Position numbers and translations under genes: made by a program. The notes under the pieces are model-generated. The model made no database searches. It saw only the letters and a program-made list of their open reading frames with translations, and was not told the origin of the DNA. Shown piece after piece: positions 24,020-27,223 of a stretch of 27,223 nucleotides of DNA (the first letter of the stretch is position 1; each line of letters begins with the position of its first letter). The stretch covers positions 1-27,223 of the forward strand of contig CALDZZ010000012.1 of the NCBI GenBank assembly GCA_937944075.1, in the 5' to 3' direction. Source of the stretch: an uncultured Rhizobiaceae group bacterium. Its GTDB lineage: Bacteria; Pseudomonadota; Alphaproteobacteria; Rhizobiales; Rhizobiaceae.

Positions 24020-24049
24020 AGAAGAGTCGGAGAAATACTGGCTCTTTTC
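24020..24049 (+). terminator. Hairpin between nrtA and nrtB
   Basis: AAGAGTC (24022-24028) pairs with GGCTCTT (24040-24046) with one wobble, around an 11-base loop. Two further pairs extend the stem outward. It begins about 12 bases after the nrtA stop and is followed by TTC. The weak tail suggests message stabilisation or partial attenuation rather than full termination. Confidence 0.45.
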
Positions 24050-24081
24050 AATTCTCTTCTCTCAAATCCGGAATAACAAAA

Positions 24082-25161
24082 ATGTCTGATGCAAGTGTAA
24101 CACCTGATGAAATTGATACGCGCCCAAAGCGGGAAAAGCTATTCACTGCGATCAACAAGGCTAGTGGCTGGCTGGAAGCGCTTGGCTTTGCCTGGCTTGT
24201 TCCAATTTTGAAACTTGGTGCTGGTGACAGCCCAAAGGAGCAGTTTGGTGAACTCAAGCGTGTCCTTGTTATTCCACTTGTTGGCATTATGGTGTTTTTG
24301 CTTGCCTGGGCCTATCTTGCTCCAAAGGTTCAAACCTCGCTTGGCGCGGTTCCTGGTCCTGTTCAGGTTTGGGCTCAGGTTGATAATCTGTGGGAAGACC
24401 ACAAGCGCGAACGAGAAAAAGCAGATGCCTTTTATGAACGGCAGGATATACGAAATGCAAAACTGATTGAGGCAGGCAAGGCTGACAAGGTCAAGGAACG
24501 TACCTATACCGGCAAACCGACCTATCTTGACCAAATCCTGACATCACTTTTCACAGTTGGACTTGGGTTTTTGATTGCAACCCTGATCGCAGTGCCACTT
24601 GGTATTGCTTCGGGTTTGTCAAAAACCTTCAATGGTGCAATCAATCCGCTTATCCAAATTTTCAAACCGGTCTCACCCCTTGCATGGTTACCGATCGTTA
24701 CCATGATCGTTTCAGCAACTTACGCGAATCCGTGGGACTGGATGCCCAAGTCACTGCTTATTTCTGCGATTACTGTAACCCTATGCTCCATGTGGCCAAC
24801 GCTCATCAATACTGCACTGGGTGTCGCATCAGTTGACAAGGATCTGATGAATGTTGGGCGTGTGCTTCAGCTTCCGACATGGAAAACCGTTACCAAACTT
24901 GTCCTTCCATCCTCGCTGCCTCTGATTTTCACAGGACTTCGTTTGTCTCTGGGTGTGGGCTGGATGGTTCTGATTGCTGCAGAAATGCTTGCTCAGAACC
25001 CGGGTCTTGGAAAATTCGTATGGGATGAATTCCAGAATGGTTCTTCTCAGTCGTTGGCAAAAATCATGGTTGCGGTACTGACCATCGGCATCATCGGGTT
25101 CATGCTTGATCGTCTGATGTTTGCCTTGCAACGTGCCTTTACCTTCTCGGCCAACCGATAG
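24082..25161 (+). CDS. nrtB: Nitrate ABC transporter permease NrtB
   Basis: This 359-residue inner-membrane subunit has about six helices. After a cytoplasmic N-terminus (PKREKLFTAINK), a first helix near residues 64-82 leads into a highly charged, probably helical segment (KREREKADAFYERQDIRNAK) before the core permease domain from about residue 150. The EAA-type docking loop is around DKDLMNVGRVLQLPTWKTVTKL followed by VLPSSLPLIFTGLR. A longer frame from TTG 23998 would overlap the nrtA coding end; ATG 24082 (MSDASVTPDEID) gives the natural start, with only a weak GGA upstream. Its stop is nine bases before the ATPase gene start. Assignment rests on fold and neighbours. Confidence 0.9.
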   Translation: MSDASVTPDEIDTRPKREKLFTAINKASGWLEALGFAWLVPILKLGAGDSPKEQFGELKRVLVIPLVGIMVFLLAWAYLAPKVQTSLGAVPGPVQVWAQVDNLWEDHKREREKADAFYERQDIRNAKLIEAGKADKVKERTYTGKPTYLDQILTSLFTVGLGFLIATLIAVPLGIASGLSKTFNGAINPLIQIFKPVSPLAWLPIVTMIVSATYANPWDWMPKSLLISAITVTLCSMWPTLINTALGVASVDKDLMNVGRVLQLPTWKTVTKLVLPSSLPLIFTGLRLSLGVGWMVLIAAEMLAQNPGLGKFVWDEFQNGSSQSLAKIMVAVLTIGIIGFMLDRLMFALQRAFTFSANR

Positions 25162-25170
25162 GAGTGGATG

Positions 25171-26934
25171 ATGAGTTTTCTGGAAATTTCCAAACTGTCA
25201 AAACACTTCGGTGAGGGCGAAGACAGGAACCCGGTTCTGAATGATATCAATCTCAAAGTTGAAGACGGAGAATTCATTGCGATCGTCGGCTTCTCCGGCT
25301 CGGGGAAGACAACCCTGATCTCTGCTCTTGCAGGTCTTATCAAACCGGATTCAGGTGGTGTAATCTTCAAGGGAAAGGAAGTTACCGAACCTGGTTCTGA
25401 ACGTGGTGTTGTGTTCCAGTCCTATTCACTAATGCCGTGGCTTTCGGTTATGGGCAATGTCAGCCTTGCGGTGGATCAGGTGTTTGGTTCCAAACCAAGG
25501 TCGGAGCGTGCAGAAATTGCCGAGCATTATATCGAGATGGTTGGCCTGTCTCATGCCAAGGAACGCAAACCTGCGGAACTCTCCGGCGGCATGCGTCAAC
25601 GCGTTGCAGTTGCCCGTGCCCTTGCCATGCGACCTGAAGTATTATTGCTGGATGAACCGCTTTCAGCACTTGATGCGCTTACCCGCGCCAAACTGCAGGA
25701 TGAGTTTGCCGAGATCTCGGAAAAAGAAAAGAAGACAATCATTCTCATTACCAATGATGTGGATGAGGCCATTCTTCTGGCAGACCGGATTATCCCTCTT
25801 ACGCCCGGTCCCAATGCAACACTTGGACCTGAATTCAAGGTAGACTTGCCAAGGCCACGTGACCGTGGGGCCATGAATTCCAGCGATGAGTTTATTCGGT
25901 TGCGCAGTGAAGTAACACAATATCTGATGGACATTGGCAATGAACGCGGCGCTGAAATCGAGCGCGATATCAACCTGCCGGACATTGTTCCAATCTTCCA
26001 GGAAGAACCACCAAAAGCTTACAAGGAAGAAGCCCAATCCAATCGCGATGAGCGTTATCTTGAGTTCTCTAAACTGACGAAAGTTTATCCAACGCCCAAA
26101 GGCCCTTTAACGGTGCTGGAAGACGTCGAACTCAAAATGAACAAGGGCGAGTTTATCACGTTGATTGGTCATTCAGGCTGTGGCAAGTCCACTGCCCTTA
26201 CCATGGCGGCCGGTTTGAATGAAATCACCAAAGGCTCCATCATTCTGGATGGCAAACACGTCACGAATGCAGGTCCCGACCGTGCGGTAGTTTTTCAGGC
26301 GCCAAGTCTTCTGCCATGGCTAACAGCCTATGAAAATGTTGCGCTTGGTGTTGATGGCGTTTATCCAAAAGCAAGTTCCAAGGAAAAACGCGATATCTGT
26401 GAATATTACCTTGAACGTGTTGGCTTGGGCGACAGCATGAATCGTGCCGCCTCAGACCTTTCCAATGGCATGAAGCAACGTGTCGGTATAGCGCGCGCCT
26501 TTGCCCTTTCTCCAAAACTTCTTTTATTGGATGAGCCTTTCGGCATGCTCGACAGTCTCACCCGATGGGAGTTGCAGGATGTCTTGATGGATGTCTGGAA
26601 GAAAACACAAGTTACTGCAATTTGTGTGACACATGATGTGGACGAAGCCATTCTTCTGGCTGACCGTGTTGTGATGATGTCGAACGGCCCCAATGCAAAG
26701 ATCGGTAACATCATGGAAGTTGATCTGCCAAGACCGCGCTCGCGCAAGGAACTTCTCAACCATCCGGACTACTACGCGTACCGCGAGGAATTACTCGATT
26801 TCCTTGAAGCTTATGAAGGCGGCGCGAACCCGACCGAAGAACAGCTTCGATCAATCGAGAAAAAACGCGAAGTGCGTTTGAAAAGACAACGCTCCAATTA
26901 TTCCGGCTCTAATATTGTGGAGGCTGCAGAATGA
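25171..26934 (+). CDS. nrtCD: Fused double ATPase of the nitrate ABC transporter (NrtC/NrtD-like tandem)
   Basis: Two complete NrtD-type ATPase domains lie in one 587-residue chain, joined by a linker of about 60 residues. Domain 1 has Walker A GFSGSGKT (40-47), Gln83, signature LSGGM (137-141) and Walker B Asp161-Glu162, but its H-loop reads ITND, with Asn195 where histidine is expected. Domain 2 has Walker A GHSGCGKST (333-341), Gln376, Asp454-Glu455, D-loop GMLD and a normal His488 (VTHD), but its signature is LSNGM (430-434). The cyanobacterial NrtC is instead ATPase plus NrtA-like domain, with a separate NrtD. ATG 25171 is preferred over 25168 because GGAG ends 6 bases before it. The stop overlaps the nirB ATG (ATGA). 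The protein energises NrtB on the cytoplasmic face. Confidence 0.92.
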   Translation: MSFLEISKLSKHFGEGEDRNPVLNDINLKVEDGEFIAIVGFSGSGKTTLISALAGLIKPDSGGVIFKGKEVTEPGSERGVVFQSYSLMPWLSVMGNVSLAVDQVFGSKPRSERAEIAEHYIEMVGLSHAKERKPAELSGGMRQRVAVARALAMRPEVLLLDEPLSALDALTRAKLQDEFAEISEKEKKTIILITNDVDEAILLADRIIPLTPGPNATLGPEFKVDLPRPRDRGAMNSSDEFIRLRSEVTQYLMDIGNERGAEIERDINLPDIVPIFQEEPPKAYKEEAQSNRDERYLEFSKLTKVYPTPKGPLTVLEDVELKMNKGEFITLIGHSGCGKSTALTMAAGLNEITKGSIILDGKHVTNAGPDRAVVFQAPSLLPWLTAYENVALGVDGVYPKASSKEKRDICEYYLERVGLGDSMNRAASDLSNGMKQRVGIARAFALSPKLLLLDEPFGMLDSLTRWELQDVLMDVWKKTQVTAICVTHDVDEAILLADRVVMMSNGPNAKIGNIMEVDLPRPRSRKELLNHPDYYAYREELLDFLEAYEGGANPTEEQLRSIEKKREVRLKRQRSNYSGSNIVEAAE

Positions 26935-27223
26935 CTGACAAACAAAAACTCGTCATCATAGGCAACGGCATGGCACCAGGGCGCATGCTGGAAAACCTTC
27001 TGGACAAAAATCCGGATGCCTATGACATCACCATTTTCAATGCAGAGCCAAGGGTAAACTATAATCGCCTGATGCTTTCTCCGGTATTGTCTGGTGAAAA
27101 AACATATCAGGACATTATCACTCACGATGATGACTGGTATGCCGAACATGGCATTACGCTGCATAAGTCGTCCTCAATCTCTAATATTGACCGTGAGGCG
27201 CAAATTGTAACCAGCTACAATGG
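26931..27223 (+). CDS. nirB: Assimilatory nitrite reductase large subunit NirB, N-terminal part (cut by window edge)
   Basis: The first 97 codons are present and the frame is open at the right edge. KLVIIGNGMAPGRMLENLL is the FAD-binding start of NirB/NasD-type NAD(P)H nitrite reductases. EPRVNYNRLMLSPVLSGEK and the following DDDWYAEHGITLH match the conserved early region of that family. The full enzyme reduces nitrite to ammonium using FAD, a 4Fe-4S cluster and sirohaem in the cytoplasm. The ATG overlaps the ATPase stop by four bases, so uptake and reduction are translationally coupled and both fall under the leader terminator upstream of nrtA. NirD and the nitrate reductase are expected further right. 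An NADH-dependent relative sharing the same N-terminal fold is possible but less likely here. Confidence 0.88.
   Translation, partial: MTDKQKLVIIGNGMAPGRMLENLLDKNPDAYDITIFNAEPRVNYNRLMLSPVLSGEKTYQDIITHDDDWYAEHGITLHKSSSISNIDREAQIVTSYN

Noticed and set aside
1..27223. Mobile elements, CRISPR arrays, tRNA or rRNA genes
   Set aside because: I found no transposase, integrase, regular spaced repeats or recognisable RNA gene pattern. All large frames are ordinary metabolic, transport or regulatory genes.

Overview
The window looks like a chromosomal segment of an alphaproteobacterium, probably of the Hyphomicrobiales (Rhizobiales) group. The strongest pointers are a RirA-type Rrf2 iron regulator next to an iron ABC transporter, a perfect Irr/ICE-type palindrome in the promoter region of that transporter, and a NasT/NasS-controlled nitrate assimilation operon. 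Base composition is moderate. Three different solute-binding-protein transporter classes (ABC, TTT, TRAP) lie within 27 kb, which fits a scavenging heterotroph. I saw no tRNA, rRNA, CRISPR array, insertion sequence or phage gene.

Layout. (1) 3-1115, plus strand: the end of a SAF-domain, homoserine-dehydrogenase-like protein, then a MoeB/ThiF-family adenylyltransferase without the usual zinc cysteines. (2) 1121-4449, minus strand: ferric-iron ABC permease and binding protein (no ATPase gene here), preceded by candidate RirA and Irr operators, then rirA itself. (3) 4585-12901, minus strand: one probable six-gene operon, tctC-tctB-tctA, aldehyde dehydrogenase, dimethylglycine/sarcosine-dehydrogenase-like flavoprotein and a Tm-1/UPF0261 protein. 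It is driven from a divergent promoter shared with an IclR regulator (13038-13832, plus). (4) 13878-19931, minus strand: a second probable six-gene operon, dctP-dctQ-dctM (TRAP, 2-oxoacid/FcbT type), amidase, an unrecognised four-helix membrane protein and a D-2-hydroxyacid dehydrogenase. (5) 19932-20478: a long intergenic region ending in a perfect 37-bp inverted repeat immediately before nasT. (6) 20479 to the right edge, plus strand: nasT-nasS, then a leader with ANTAR-type target hairpins and a strong intrinsic terminator, then nrtA-nrtB-nrtCD and the start of nirB.

How it works together. The iron block is a regulator-plus-target module. The TTT operon reads as uptake of a carboxylated, probably N-methylated compound, its oxidative demethylation onto folate, and oxidation of an aldehyde. 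The TRAP operon reads as uptake of a small organic acid or amide, followed by amide hydrolysis and 2-oxoacid/2-hydroxyacid interconversion. The nas block is nitrate uptake and nitrite reduction controlled by nitrate-dependent antitermination.

Most worth a second look: the fused double ATPase NrtCD, in which the H-loop defect of domain 1 and the signature defect of domain 2 fall in the same composite ATP site; the complete antitermination leader before nrtA; the 37-bp palindrome before nasT; the paired iron operators; the two catabolic operons of unknown substrate; and the recurring hairpin just after the binding-protein gene of all three multi-gene uptake operons.
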